A stretch of 64,000 nt of DNA from an uncultured delta proteobacterium (GCA_903885795.1 CAISJV010000092.1:1-64000), one strand, 5' to 3'; counted from the first letter of the stretch, positions 43,391 to 51,030 are shown. A program made the numbers and translations. Notes: a model not told the origin generated them from the letters alone.

Positions 43391-43428
43391 AGTATAGCAC
43401 CTGTTCGTTCCATATCGCGGCACGATAT
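43391..43428 (-). promoter_or_regulatory. Promoter/operator of the AAA+ operon
   Basis: Read leftward, TGCTATACT gives an extended -10 (TATACT at 43396-43391). Upstream lie ATATGGAA and the palindrome ATATCG-N5-CGATAT (43412-43428). The layout recurs at 48636-48671 with 26 of 36 matching positions. There is no good -35, so an activator or repressor bound at the palindrome is likely. Confidence 0.55.
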
Positions 43429-43505
43429 TTTCTTTTTTCGGTAAAGAAACAATTGCCCTGAAGCCAAACTTCTGGTAGCGTAACAATCAACAATGGAGGG
43501 ATGTT

Positions 43506-43748
43506 ATGAATGCCTATGACATGATAGAGACAAGACCGGAAGTGATGCTGGGCAAGCCCGTCATCAAAGGGACAAGAATTCCTGTTGACCTCATCGTAAG
43601 AAAATTGGGTGAAGGCGCTTCTTTTGAAGATTTACTCGATGGTTATCCAAAGCTGTCGAGAGAAGCCATCCAGTCGGCGTTGATTTACGCCGCCGATATG
43701 ATCCGCAATGAAACAACTATCTTTTTGAAGACAGGCACTGCCGATTGA
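43506..43748 (+). CDS. DUF433 protein (antitoxin-like)
   Basis: 80 residues. RPEVMLGKPVIKGTRIPVDL and VRKLGEGASFEDLLDGYPKL are the DUF433 signature, a small winged-helix family usually paired with PIN-like proteins. A TGGAGGGATGTT leader precedes the ATG. It overlaps the DUF5615 gene, its usual partner. Confidence 0.9.
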   Translation: MNAYDMIETRPEVMLGKPVIKGTRIPVDLIVRKLGEGASFEDLLDGYPKLSREAIQSALIYAADMIRNETTIFLKTGTAD

Positions 43749-44119
43749 ATATAAAACCATTGAGATTTTTGGCAGACGAAAGTTGCGATTTTTCCGTCAT
43801 TCGTGCACTGCGGTCGGTTGGCTATTCCGTCGATGCCATCGCTGAAATATCCCCATCATTGCCAGATGAAGCGGTATTGGAATTGGCGGTGGCGGAAAGT
43901 CGGCTATTGATAACAGAAGACAAGGATTTTGGTGAGTGGGTTTTTGCGCATCGCCATGCGATGACGGGCGTATTGCTGATCCGCTATCCAGCAAGCTTGC
44001 GATCCTCAATGGTTGCAGCCGTGGTCGATCTGATTCGCGGACATGCACCAGAACTTGACGGCAGTTTTACTGTTTTAGAACCTGGAAGAGCGCGAATCAG
44101 GAAGAAAAACAATAGCTGA
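43745..44119 (+). CDS. DUF5615 PIN-like protein (putative toxin)
   Basis: 124 residues from a TTG codon overlapping the DUF433 stop. RFLADESCDFSVIRALRSVG, PDEAVLELAVAESRLLITED and KDFGEWVFAHRHA give the acidic residues of the VapC/PIN-like fold. With DUF433 it forms a VapBC-like module; RNase activity is inferred from the fold. Confidence 0.85.
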   Translation: MNIKPLRFLADESCDFSVIRALRSVGYSVDAIAEISPSLPDEAVLELAVAESRLLITEDKDFGEWVFAHRHAMTGVLLIRYPASLRSSMVAAVVDLIRGHAPELDGSFTVLEPGRARIRKKNNS

Positions 44120-44238
44120 CCCTCACAAGGGTATCATTACACATAATCCGACTTTCTGGAAAACGTATTTCCTGGAGAAAAGAAAAGAGATGCAACTGGT
44201 CAAATTAGGAAAGAAAGGGCAGGTGTGCAAGATGGCTT

Positions 44239-45345
44239 TCAGTTTGTGCTTATGGAGAATCGAGGAGTTCCGTGATAATTCAACTCACATTCGCATGACA
44301 ACGGCTTACCTTGCTGGATTGTGAAAAAGAAGGCCCCCGATGTTCTGTCTATGAGCTTTTCTCCATCTTGAATGTATTCCTTCAAATATTTCTTAAATTT
44401 GCGCTTAATCTGCTCTGGCGATTTCACCCCCGCCATCTTTTTATTTAAAATATTCCATCTTTCGCGACTTTCTTTGCCTTCATCCGTATATTCCCATTCG
44501 TAAGAAGGGTCCTTCAAAAAATGATTTGTATGTATGTGAGGCTGATCACCTTGTGGATCTTGCACAATCAACTCTATCTCGGCAGAGGGTTTTACTTCGA
44601 TAGAGTATGCCATGTCACTAAATACCACATAATGATGGTTCGGAAGAGTAGATGCATAGTTCTGATACAAGGTCTTGATTTCGGCGATGCTTGACTTTTC
44701 AAGCATCATGCGAGTGAAGACTGTCTTGGGGATGATTCTCTCGTGCCATGTGTTCTGTATTTTTTCAAATATCACCTTGCTGCAGCCAATAGAATTCCCT
44801 TGAAAAGCAAAGTTGCGATTCATGCCCGCTACGCTTCCAAGCAACTGGAAGGGGTGGGAAATTGAGATGAATTGAAAGGTATTGTCGGCGGTTTTCAGAG
44901 AAACATCGGCAACCACCAGTGGATATGGCTCATCATATTCATCTGAATGGGCAAGGTAAAAACCATTTTTTATTGGCAGCAAGACGGACGAGCAACCGTT
45001 GTATTCCTCAAATGACAAATCAGTTTCGGCAAGCCAGCAGGTGAAAAGTCCAAATAAAGAAGCCTTAAATCCGATTTCAGATTCATTGATGCCAATATTC
45101 ATTCCGACCAGTTCGTGAAACAAAGCAGGGAAATGTTGCACCATATTGGTCAGGAGTTTCCCGCGCCTTTCGTCTATTTCATCATCCTGGAGCCATTTTT
45201 TGTAGTTGCGGTAGAGTTTTATTCTTTTGTCCAACTTGCTGAAATAATTTCCCCAGAACATGCCGAGATCTCGTCCGATCTCGAAATTGTCGCCTTTTCG
45301 CTTTAATATCTTTGAGTCCACTCTACTTCTTTTTGACAAGATCAT
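44239..45345 (-). CDS. C45/AAT-like Ntn-hydrolase
   Basis: 368 residues. The region YNGCSSVLLPIKNGFYLAHS, then DEYDEPYPL resembles the autocleavage site of acyl-CoA:6-APA acyltransferase and other C45 enzymes, where the Cys after the cleaved Gly becomes the nucleophile; here that would be Cys at about residue 120. A C-terminal stretch (QGKPLSCECELNYHGTPRF) also fits. Such enzymes hydrolyse amide bonds. It overlaps the HNH gene by 4 bases, so the two are coupled. Confidence 0.65.
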   Translation of the reverse strand: MILSKRSRVDSKILKRKGDNFEIGRDLGMFWGNYFSKLDKRIKLYRNYKKWLQDDEIDERRGKLLTNMVQHFPALFHELVGMNIGINESEIGFKASLFGLFTCWLAETDLSFEEYNGCSSVLLPIKNGFYLAHSDEYDEPYPLVVADVSLKTADNTFQFISISHPFQLLGSVAGMNRNFAFQGNSIGCSKVIFEKIQNTWHERIIPKTVFTRMMLEKSSIAEIKTLYQNYASTLPNHHYVVFSDMAYSIEVKPSAEIELIVQDPQGDQPHIHTNHFLKDPSYEWEYTDEGKESRERWNILNKKMAGVKSPEQIKRKFKKYLKEYIQDGEKLIDRTSGAFFFTIQQGKPLSCECELNYHGTPRFSISTN

Positions 45346-46013
45346 TGGGCAGTTGCCCTTTTCAGACGATTACACTCCACGCAGAGAACCTGAACATTCC
45401 ATTCTGTGTTCCCCCCCCCTTGTGAATGCGGAAGGATGTGATCGAATTCTATAGGCGTAGTGGCTGAAATTCGATGCTTCTTTATCCTTCCATACACTCC
45501 ATTACACACACGGCCCTTGGTTATAAACTCGGTGAGGGCCAACTGCCGGACTATCCCAGGAATATATCTGGGGTGAGAATTCTGCGTCGTCGGAGATGTA
45601 ACTTCAAGAGATGTCCATTCCCCCGTTGCGTAATTCATGAGCCAAAGAAATTCGGGCTGCCGAATTTCCCATAGGCACTCGGCATAGTGGACTTTGCGTT
45701 TCGTCTGAAATGCTCCTTTGACTTTGCCTATTGAGAGGGAAAGTTTGTTCTTCTTAAATATGTGAAGTAGCAGAAACTTCTGAGTGGGCTTCAAGAAAAA
45801 CTGAGCTGCGCCATCCAAGTAGACCCACAAGCCATCTTTGCTATGGAACGAGAGGGTTATTCTTGGATTGCTTTCTTGAAGCTGATCAAGCTGCTGCAGG
45901 AAAACAAGCACTGAGTGGATGAATGCTGAAGAATCTCCTTCAACATTTCGGCGCTTTGGGATTAACCTCGCAATGAAGTCTGTAACTTGATATGTTATAC
46001 TATAGCGTTTCAT
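45342..46013 (-). CDS. HNH endonuclease
   Basis: 223 residues from ATG 46013, with AAGGAGGAT upstream at a slightly long spacing. The C-terminal 50 residues carry the HNH motif: TPIEFDHILPHSQGGGNTEW then NVQVLCVECNRLKRA. The N-terminal 150 residues are unknown and may bind a substrate or partner. Operon partner is the C45-like gene. Upstream direct repeats (46051-46085) suggest control by a dedicated regulator. Confidence 0.8.
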   Translation of the reverse strand: MKRYSITYQVTDFIARLIPKRRNVEGDSSAFIHSVLVFLQQLDQLQESNPRITLSFHSKDGLWVYLDGAAQFFLKPTQKFLLLHIFKKNKLSLSIGKVKGAFQTKRKVHYAECLWEIRQPEFLWLMNYATGEWTSLEVTSPTTQNSHPRYIPGIVRQLALTEFITKGRVCNGVYGRIKKHRISATTPIEFDHILPHSQGGGNTEWNVQVLCVECNRLKRATAQ

Positions 46014-46050
46014 GTCGGGGTTTGTATCCTCCTTGTTTGTCAAATCGGCA

Positions 46051-46091
46051 CCTATGAGTAGATACCTTACCTATGGATAAATACCTGTCAA
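46051..46091 (-). promoter_or_regulatory. Direct-repeat operator and promoter of the HNH operon
   Basis: CCTATGAGTAGATACC (46051-46066) and CCTATGGATAAATACC (46070-46085) match at 13 of 16 positions with a 19-base period. A leftward TTGACA lies at 46091-46086, so the repeats fall in the spacer and -10 region. Confidence 0.5.
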
Positions 46092-46314
46092 GCTCTTTTA
46101 GATGATTTTCGTTATAGGCAAGGAGAAATTATTTAGGGGTAAAACAGGGTAGAATCTAACTATCAATTACTTTCTGTGAGTTACAGATACTGCGGGTTTG
46201 GCGTTTGTTTTCTCCATTTACCGCTTTATTGCCCGGGGGAGCCACATTATTTCAACCATATATCCATTGGCCCCAGCTCCTATCATCCAGCCATCAACAT
46301 TTCCATCATCCATA

Positions 46315-46520
46315 TCAAAACTTCTCCTTGCTTGCCCATTTTCTGTAAGGTGTGTTCCTCGGCTTTGCCTGATTTTTTACCCATGCTTCAATATCCTCAA
46401 CCGACTGTTCCCCCCGGGCGATGCTCCAGAAAAATGATTCAACATCAACGGAATTGGCAAGACAATGCCCGTTGAGGCGCAAACAGACGTCGGCGGCAAG
46501 CCGGTAAAATCCTGATCTAA
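46315..46520 (-). pseudogene. Remnant of a Doc-family (Fic-like) toxin
   Basis: An open frame without a start reads GFYRLAADVCLRLNGHCLAN, then ARGEQSVEDIEAWVKNQ, matching the C-terminal third of Doc death-on-curing toxins. The catalytic HPFxDGNKRT motif and everything before it are missing; the break falls at the repeat bordering the DnaA-like gene. No Phd antitoxin is seen. An overlapping frame (ATG near 46539, MIVCYDSLDQ) arises from the repeat. Confidence 0.6.
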
Positions 46521-46549
46521 CGAATCATAACAAACAATCATCGGGGGTA
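46521..46549 (+). repeat. 29-bp direct repeat, left copy, at the end of the DnaA-like gene
   Basis: Matches 47415-47443 at 27 of 29 positions (CGAATCATA...CATCGGGGGTA). The two copies lie on either side of the DnaA-like gene in the same orientation. Confidence 0.85.
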
Positions 46550-47344
46550 ACGTTCCTTACGTAATCTTTTTCTACGAATTACCGAAAACATGCGTGAATG
46601 AAATCTTGTCAACCGGGTCTTATCAAGCTTGGCAATTTTTAACACCTCTTTAATCAGATCAAGATTAATCTCTCTCCCCGTAAGAGATGAATAAGAATTT
46701 ACCAGGCCTAAAAAGCCTTCCAATTCTCCGATATTTGATTTGACATGTCGTGCAATATAATTGGAGATTTTATCAGATATGGAAATGTTGTTTTCTTGTA
46801 TTTTATTCTTGATAATGGCAAGCCTCGTCTCCATTTCCGGCGGTTGAATATCAATAATCAAACCCCATTCAAAGTGGGCTCGTAATCTTTCTTCCAAATT
46901 AGATATATCATTCGTAAATTTGTCGCTTGCAATAACAATTTGTTTTTCTGAATCATGTAAGCTTCTAAAAATACGCCAAAATTCTTCCTGAGTTCTCTCC
47001 TTTCCGGCCAAATAATGGATGTCGTCAAAAAGCAGAAAATCGATTTTGCTATATTTTTCTCTGAATTTTGGTATCAGGTCATAGCGAATGGCGTTAAACA
47101 GCTCATTCATAAATTCTTCCCCTGTAACATACTGAATGACAAACTCCGGATGAATTGATGCCGTGAGTAACCCAATGGCGTGCAGCAAATGAGTCTTCCC
47201 CAAGCCGTAGCCGCTATATATGAACAGAGGGTTATATTTTTTAGCAGGTTGCATGGCTACTGCGATGGATGCGGCATGGGCAAGCTGATTAGAAGGTCCG
47301 ACAACAAACCGTTCAAATGTATGCTTATTATTCAAAGGCGACAT
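46538..47344 (-). CDS. DnaA-like AAA+ protein lacking the DNA-binding domain
   Basis: 268 residues that start exactly at DnaA domain III (NNKHTFERFVVGPSNQLAHA). Walker A is SGYGLGKTHLL, Walker B LLFDDIHYLAGKERTQEEFW, and sensor motifs follow, including NIGELEGFL. Domains I-II and the domain IV helix-turn-helix are absent; instead there is a short basic tail (RRKRLRKERYPR). It may regulate DnaA, as Hda does, or serve an element. Flanking direct repeats and low GC suggest acquisition as a cassette. Confidence 0.85.
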   Translation of the reverse strand: MSPLNNKHTFERFVVGPSNQLAHAASIAVAMQPAKKYNPLFIYSGYGLGKTHLLHAIGLLTASIHPEFVIQYVTGEEFMNELFNAIRYDLIPKFREKYSKIDFLLFDDIHYLAGKERTQEEFWRIFRSLHDSEKQIVIASDKFTNDISNLEERLRAHFEWGLIIDIQPPEMETRLAIIKNKIQENNISISDKISNYIARHVKSNIGELEGFLGLVNSYSSLTGREINLDLIKEVLKIAKLDKTRLTRFHSRMFSVIRRKRLRKERYPR

Positions 47345-47435
47345 CTTGTATATATTTCCCAGCAGCTTCTAGTGCTTTAGTCTGCTTAGATAAGCCCGTA
47401 TAACGCTGCCCGACCGAATCATAGCAAACAACCAT
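47328..47435 (-). CDS. Tiny ORF upstream of, and overlapping, the DnaA-like gene
   Basis: 35 residues (MVVCYDSVGQRYTGLSKQTK...), with AAGGAG 7 bases before the ATG. The stop lies inside the DnaA-like start region, so it could couple translation. Its first residues match the start encoded by the other repeat copy (MIVCYDSLDQDFTGL), because the repeat covers the start codon. Confidence 0.4.
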   Translation of the reverse strand: MVVCYDSVGQRYTGLSKQTKALEAAGKYIQDVAFE

Positions 47436-47443
47436 CGGGGGTA
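47415..47443 (+). repeat. 29-bp direct repeat, right copy, upstream of the DnaA-like gene
   Basis: Partner of 46521-46549; it includes the start codon and first codons of the tiny ORF at 47328-47435. Confidence 0.85.
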
Positions 47444-47523
47444 CTCCTTTCTTCCCTTCACTGTGTCGTGTTCATTGATGTTTTGGGAATCGTTTACTTC
47501 TGCCTACCCGATCTCCTTCTGCC

Positions 47524-48114
47524 TCATTTACGCATACTGCATTCCTGCTTCCCAATCAGGTCATAAAGCAACACGGCGGCAACGGTCGAAACGTTGAGTG
47601 AGTTGACCATGCCGTACATTGGCAGGTGCGCGACGGCATCAGAGATTGCCACAATATCCTGGGCCACTCCCCGGTCCTCCCTCCCGAGCACCAAGCATGC
47701 TGGGAATTGATAATCTGTATTGCGGTAGTCCATACTCGTGGTGGCAATATCGGCGGTGATGATCCATATCCCCCTACTCTTCAGTTCCGAAACCGTAGCA
47801 TAAGTATCCTCGCGATGTTCCCAGGCCACCCATCTTTCCGCACCAAGGGATCCCTTCCGAACCTTCTTGCTGGGGGGCAATGCGCCATCACCGCAGATAA
47901 AGACCTTCTCAACCAGCAACGCATCAGATAGTCTGATGATCGTGCCAACGTTATGGGCGCACATCAGGCTGTCCAGAACCAAATAAATTGGATTCCTATG
48001 GATCTGAGGGAATTCTTCCCTGGAAACCTTTCCTATACGGATCTCATGCTTTGTCAGAGGTCTGGCGATTGTTTCATTCACTGCCGTCTGCGCATTCATC
48101 TTGATGATCATCAA
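47524..48114 (-). CDS. SpoU/TrmH-family RNA 2'-O-methyltransferase
   Basis: 196 residues. The SPOUT knot motifs are clear: VLDSLMCAHNVGTIIRLSDA, CLVLGREDRGVAQDIVAISD, and HLPMYGMVNSLNVSTVAAVL. It should methylate a ribose in tRNA or rRNA; the exact site is unknown. It overlaps the upstream 48111 gene by 4 bases. A later ATG at 48099 (MNAQTAVNE) is an alternative start. Confidence 0.9.
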   Translation of the reverse strand: MMIIKMNAQTAVNETIARPLTKHEIRIGKVSREEFPQIHRNPIYLVLDSLMCAHNVGTIIRLSDALLVEKVFICGDGALPPSKKVRKGSLGAERWVAWEHREDTYATVSELKSRGIWIITADIATTSMDYRNTDYQFPACLVLGREDRGVAQDIVAISDAVAHLPMYGMVNSLNVSTVAAVLLYDLIGKQECSMRK

Positions 48115-48542
48115 CTTTTGTAATCTTCATGACAAGTATATTGATCATCGGAAACAATATTAGTCTTATCAAGAGGTAAGAACATTTCAGATATGACTGC
48201 ATCCAGAATTGCCTGATTCTCCAGAATATGCTTATCGGCAGCAAGTTCAAAAGTATCTGAAACAGCATCATACGTCACTCTGCCCCGAGGATAATAGAAT
48301 GCATTGTGCTTGGCCCAATCTCTTTTTCCCGATTGAATTAGTTGGCTCCAAAATTTGTCATGTACCAGTGGGCGGTCCAGAAATCGTTTCATTTCAATAT
48401 CAGGAGGTTCTTCAATAGGCACAATATCGCCAAACACCTTTCCCTCAATCACATAAAAAACTCCCACATGCGGCATCCTGTCTTTCTCACACTTCTCCTG
48501 CCATTTATTTACTCTGTAAATCGTCGCATTTAATTTGCGCAT
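48111..48542 (-). CDS. Hypothetical protein coupled to the SpoU methyltransferase
   Basis: 143 residues from ATG 48542 (MRKLNATIYRVNKWQEKCEK), chosen for GGAGA just upstream; the frame extends to 48578. MPHVGVFYVIEGKVFGDIVP and AKHNAFYYPRGRVTYDA suggest a small beta-rich fold. Unknown role. Confidence 0.65.
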   Translation of the reverse strand: MRKLNATIYRVNKWQEKCEKDRMPHVGVFYVIEGKVFGDIVPIEEPPDIEMKRFLDRPLVHDKFWSQLIQSGKRDWAKHNAFYYPRGRVTYDAVSDTFELAADKHILENQAILDAVISEMFLPLDKTNIVSDDQYTCHEDYKS

Positions 48543-48635
48543 GTGCGTCTCCATTGATATATTTTCTAAACGACCCAATTTTATGGATCTTCAAATAGCA
48601 AGATAAAAAGGTCCTGTGTCCTGTTGATTGTCTAA

Positions 48636-48714
48636 ATTATAGCATGGTATCATTCCATATAACGTCACGATTATTGCGATTTCTATTGACCCCCATCAAG
48701 GAAATGGATTAATA
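48636..48714. promoter_or_regulatory. Divergent promoter region of the WYL regulator and the 48542 gene
   Basis: Leftward: TGCTATAAT extended -10 (TATAAT at 48641-48636) with TTCCATAT and CACGAT boxes (plus strand, to 48671) matching the AAA+ operon promoter. Rightward for the WYL gene: TTGACC (48686-48691), 17 bases, TTAATA (48709-48714). Confidence 0.6.
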
Positions 48715-48749
48715 AAAGAACTACAAGTACAAAAACTGAGAGGCGATCT

Positions 48750-49757
48750 ATGGCTGGAAAACTCGAAATGAACAGGAGTTACGGTGAGAAATTAATCAGC
48801 CTGTTTGCCCGGCTGCTATTTACCAAAGAGAGCTATTCCTTGACGGAACTGGCTCAGATGCTCGGATGTTCCAAGCAGACAGTCATCAGGCTCATCAGCG
48901 ACATCCGGATGGCCTATGGCGTGAACATTGAAGAAAACATCCAGGGAAACAGAAAATATTACCGTCTCATCAAACAGGGGAAATCGACGCCCGTGATTCC
49001 GTTGACCGAGTCAGAACTCACCGCCTTACAGATGTGCAAGACCTTTACGGAACATCTCTTGGGTGATCAGTTTTATCATGAGGCTACCCAGGCTTTGGAG
49101 AAGAACCTGTCCCTGACAGAATGCGCAGGCGGGTTTCCATCCCGCCACTTTGCCTCCTTCTGTACGGGAACGATTGACTATACACCTCATCAGGAAAAGG
49201 TACGCATTCTAATCGAATCCATGAAGGCAATGAAAATCTGTCGGATCACATACCAAGCCATAATGGAAAAAAAATCTAAAACCTACCATATCAAGCCGCT
49301 AAAGATCTTCTCCTATCGGGATAGCATGTATCTCCATGCTCGACTGGCCAGGGAACCGGGCAAGGTATACCGGGAAGCAGATTTCGATCCATTGCTGGCG
49401 ATTCACCGATTAAAAAAGGTGGAAATGACAGACCGTAGCTTTGAATATCCGGCAGATTATGATTTTGAGGATGTTTTCGATAAGAACTTCGGTTTCATGA
49501 AGGATGATTGTTTTGAGGTGGTGGTCGAATTCACCGGCTGGGCGGCCCAATACGTGGCGGAACGAACTTGGAGTCCGGACCAGAAAATTAGCAAGATTGA
49601 CGATGATAAAATCCGACTGAAATTTTCTGTTTCATCTGATGTGGAATTGATCGCCTGGATTCTTTTCTTTGGGGAAGAGGCTAAGGTGATAGAGCCTAAG
49701 TGGGTGGTGGAGGAAGTCGTTATGAAAATTAAAAAGATAGGGTCTTCATATGCATAA
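48750..49757 (+). CDS. WYL-domain transcriptional regulator
   Basis: 335 residues: N-terminal DeoR-type helix-turn-helix (TKESYSLTELAQMLGCSKQT, then VIRLISDIRMAYG), and a central WYL-like domain (ICRITYQAIMEKKSKTYHIK, PLKIFSYRDSMYLHARLARE) followed by the WCX-type C-terminal domain. WYL proteins sense small ligands or nucleic acids and often control phage-defence loci. Its intergenic region shares a motif with the AAA+ operon promoter 5 kb away. Confidence 0.9.
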   Translation: MAGKLEMNRSYGEKLISLFARLLFTKESYSLTELAQMLGCSKQTVIRLISDIRMAYGVNIEENIQGNRKYYRLIKQGKSTPVIPLTESELTALQMCKTFTEHLLGDQFYHEATQALEKNLSLTECAGGFPSRHFASFCTGTIDYTPHQEKVRILIESMKAMKICRITYQAIMEKKSKTYHIKPLKIFSYRDSMYLHARLAREPGKVYREADFDPLLAIHRLKKVEMTDRSFEYPADYDFEDVFDKNFGFMKDDCFEVVVEFTGWAAQYVAERTWSPDQKISKIDDDKIRLKFSVSSDVELIAWILFFGEEAKVIEPKWVVEEVVMKIKKIGSSYA

Positions 49758-49769
49758 CGTTACCTCTGA

Positions 49770-50040
49770 GCCGAATACACTGGAAACTCTTTCGATCGCG
49801 TTGCGGTTCAGGCGTTTATTTTTTCGGTGTCCTTAGAAGACCGCTTGCATAAAGATCAAGAAGTGATCTGGATTGACCCGGGCGTTAGAGACGCAGACCG
49901 ATTGCTATCCATCTTGACACCGTATCCTTCTGAAGAACTGAAAATGACAGAGGTTGTTCCCGTAAGAACCTACTCAGAAAGTACCAAACCCCTTGAAAGA
50001 TATCATGCTCGCGCCCGGCAAAGGCTTTGATCCGTCATCT
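49770..50040 (+). pseudogene. Mosaic pseudogene: SRAP fragment joined to a TPR-gene fragment
   Basis: 49855-49960 matches the 3' end of the SRAP gene (52640-52735): IWIDPGVRDADRLLSILTPY versus VWIDPGVKDADRLLSILTPY. Then about 49993-50035 matches the start of the TPR gene (55112-55150), around ATGCTCGCGCCCGG. Neither fragment is complete, so it is a scar of recombination between relatives of two genes now 2-5 kb downstream. Confidence 0.7.
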
Positions 50041-50385
50041 TCCTCTGTACCGAATCATGTTCGAAATAAATGCTTGCATTATGTGCTTGAAAAGGTAAAT
50101 ATGTTACCTGTAGTGAATCAAAGTGCCAACTTGCTTGTGCCACCGGCAAGTTGACGTTTCGCTGAGATACAGTGGCTAAAATTACCTATATGAGCACGGA
50201 ACAAAAACCGAGAACCTTTTCTCCGTTTTTTTGCTCACTGCGGATAAAACGTTTGTCATCCTTCCCCCGCATCATTTTTTCTTGTTATCTCGTCTCGTTC
50301 CGTAAAACTCAACCTTTCCACCCGCATCAATGATGTCCATTTCATCACGCATTTCCAAATTATAAGATTAAGAATGGTTCCATAG
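50041..50385. other. 345-base gap with two hairpins, no gene seen
   Basis: CAACTTGC/GCAAGTTG (about 50128-50154) is a perfect 8-bp hairpin. A terminator-like hairpin ACCGAGAA...TTCTCCG followed by seven T lies at about 50206-50232 in rightward orientation. Nothing else can be supported. Confidence 0.4.
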
Positions 50386-50763
50386 TTATCTCTCGATGAA
50401 TTTTTCCACTGGCGCTCCAAGCAGCAACGAAAGCTTCCTGGCCATTTTAAGGCTTATGGGCCTACGCCCGTGCTCCATATTGGAAATATGCTGCGGGGGG
50501 ATTTTGCCAAGGGCTTCACCTAATTGAAGTTGCGTCAACCCTTTGTTCTTACGATAGATGCGCAAATACGAACCCGCAGTCATCTTTTCCTTAACTCCTT
50601 TATACCACTGCGTTTCAAATACATCGACAAGCTCTTCCCCGTCATCCTCGACAAGGCTAAGCTCCGGCCCATACTCTTCCTTTAAGACATCCATCAGCTT
50701 CGGCGGAATCGCCGCGCCCCTGACGCTGATCTCAATATGGGGCGTTTTCACGACTGCCTGCAT
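50386..50763 (-). CDS. XRE antitoxin of a RelE-type pair
   Basis: 125 residues: an N-terminal region (HIEISVRGAAIPPKLMDVLK) and a C-terminal helix-turn-helix (KGLTQLQLGEALGKIPPQHI, SNMEHGRRPISLKMARKL). It overlaps the toxin gene by 32 bases and has GAGGTG before its ATG. It probably represses the promoter at 51002-51030 together with the toxin. Confidence 0.88.
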   Translation of the reverse strand: MQAVVKTPHIEISVRGAAIPPKLMDVLKEEYGPELSLVEDDGEELVDVFETQWYKGVKEKMTAGSYLRIYRKNKGLTQLQLGEALGKIPPQHISNMEHGRRPISLKMARKLSLLLGAPVEKFIER

Positions 50764-50995
50764 AATACACCTCTATGATCAATGATTTATCTTCGCAATA
50801 CCAACAGGCTACCCACTTTCTGGATAAATGGCAGTGATAAATGTCTTTGCCGATCTTGCTGTAATTCGGCCAGTCAGGCTGGACAGGACCGCTCTCCCGC
50901 AAGTCTTCAATCAGCACCGCCAGACTTTCCTGAGCTGAATCAGGCATTTTCTCAGCTTCTTTGAGGGCCTTCTTTTTGACTTTTACCCTGAACAT
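50732..50995 (-). CDS. RelE/ParE-superfamily toxin
   Basis: 87 residues (MFRVKVKKKALKEAEKMPDS, WPNYSKIGKDIYHCHLSRKW, ACWYCEDKSLIIEVYYAGSR), the compact fold of RelE-type mRNA interferases. Its ATG lies 6 bases from the -10 with no ribosome-binding site, as for the other toxins here. Confidence 0.85.
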   Translation of the reverse strand: MFRVKVKKKALKEAEKMPDSAQESLAVLIEDLRESGPVQPDWPNYSKIGKDIYHCHLSRKWVACWYCEDKSLIIEVYYAGSRENAPY

Positions 50996-51001
50996 GGATG
51001 T

Positions 51002-51030
51002 ATTGTAATCAATAAAAGGTTACTTGTCAA
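51002..51030 (-). promoter_or_regulatory. Promoter and operator of the RelE-type pair
   Basis: Read leftward: TTGACA (51030-51025), 17 bases, TACAAT (51007-51002). The imperfect inverted repeat GTAATC-N7-GGTTAC (51005-51023) fills the spacer. Confidence 0.8.
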
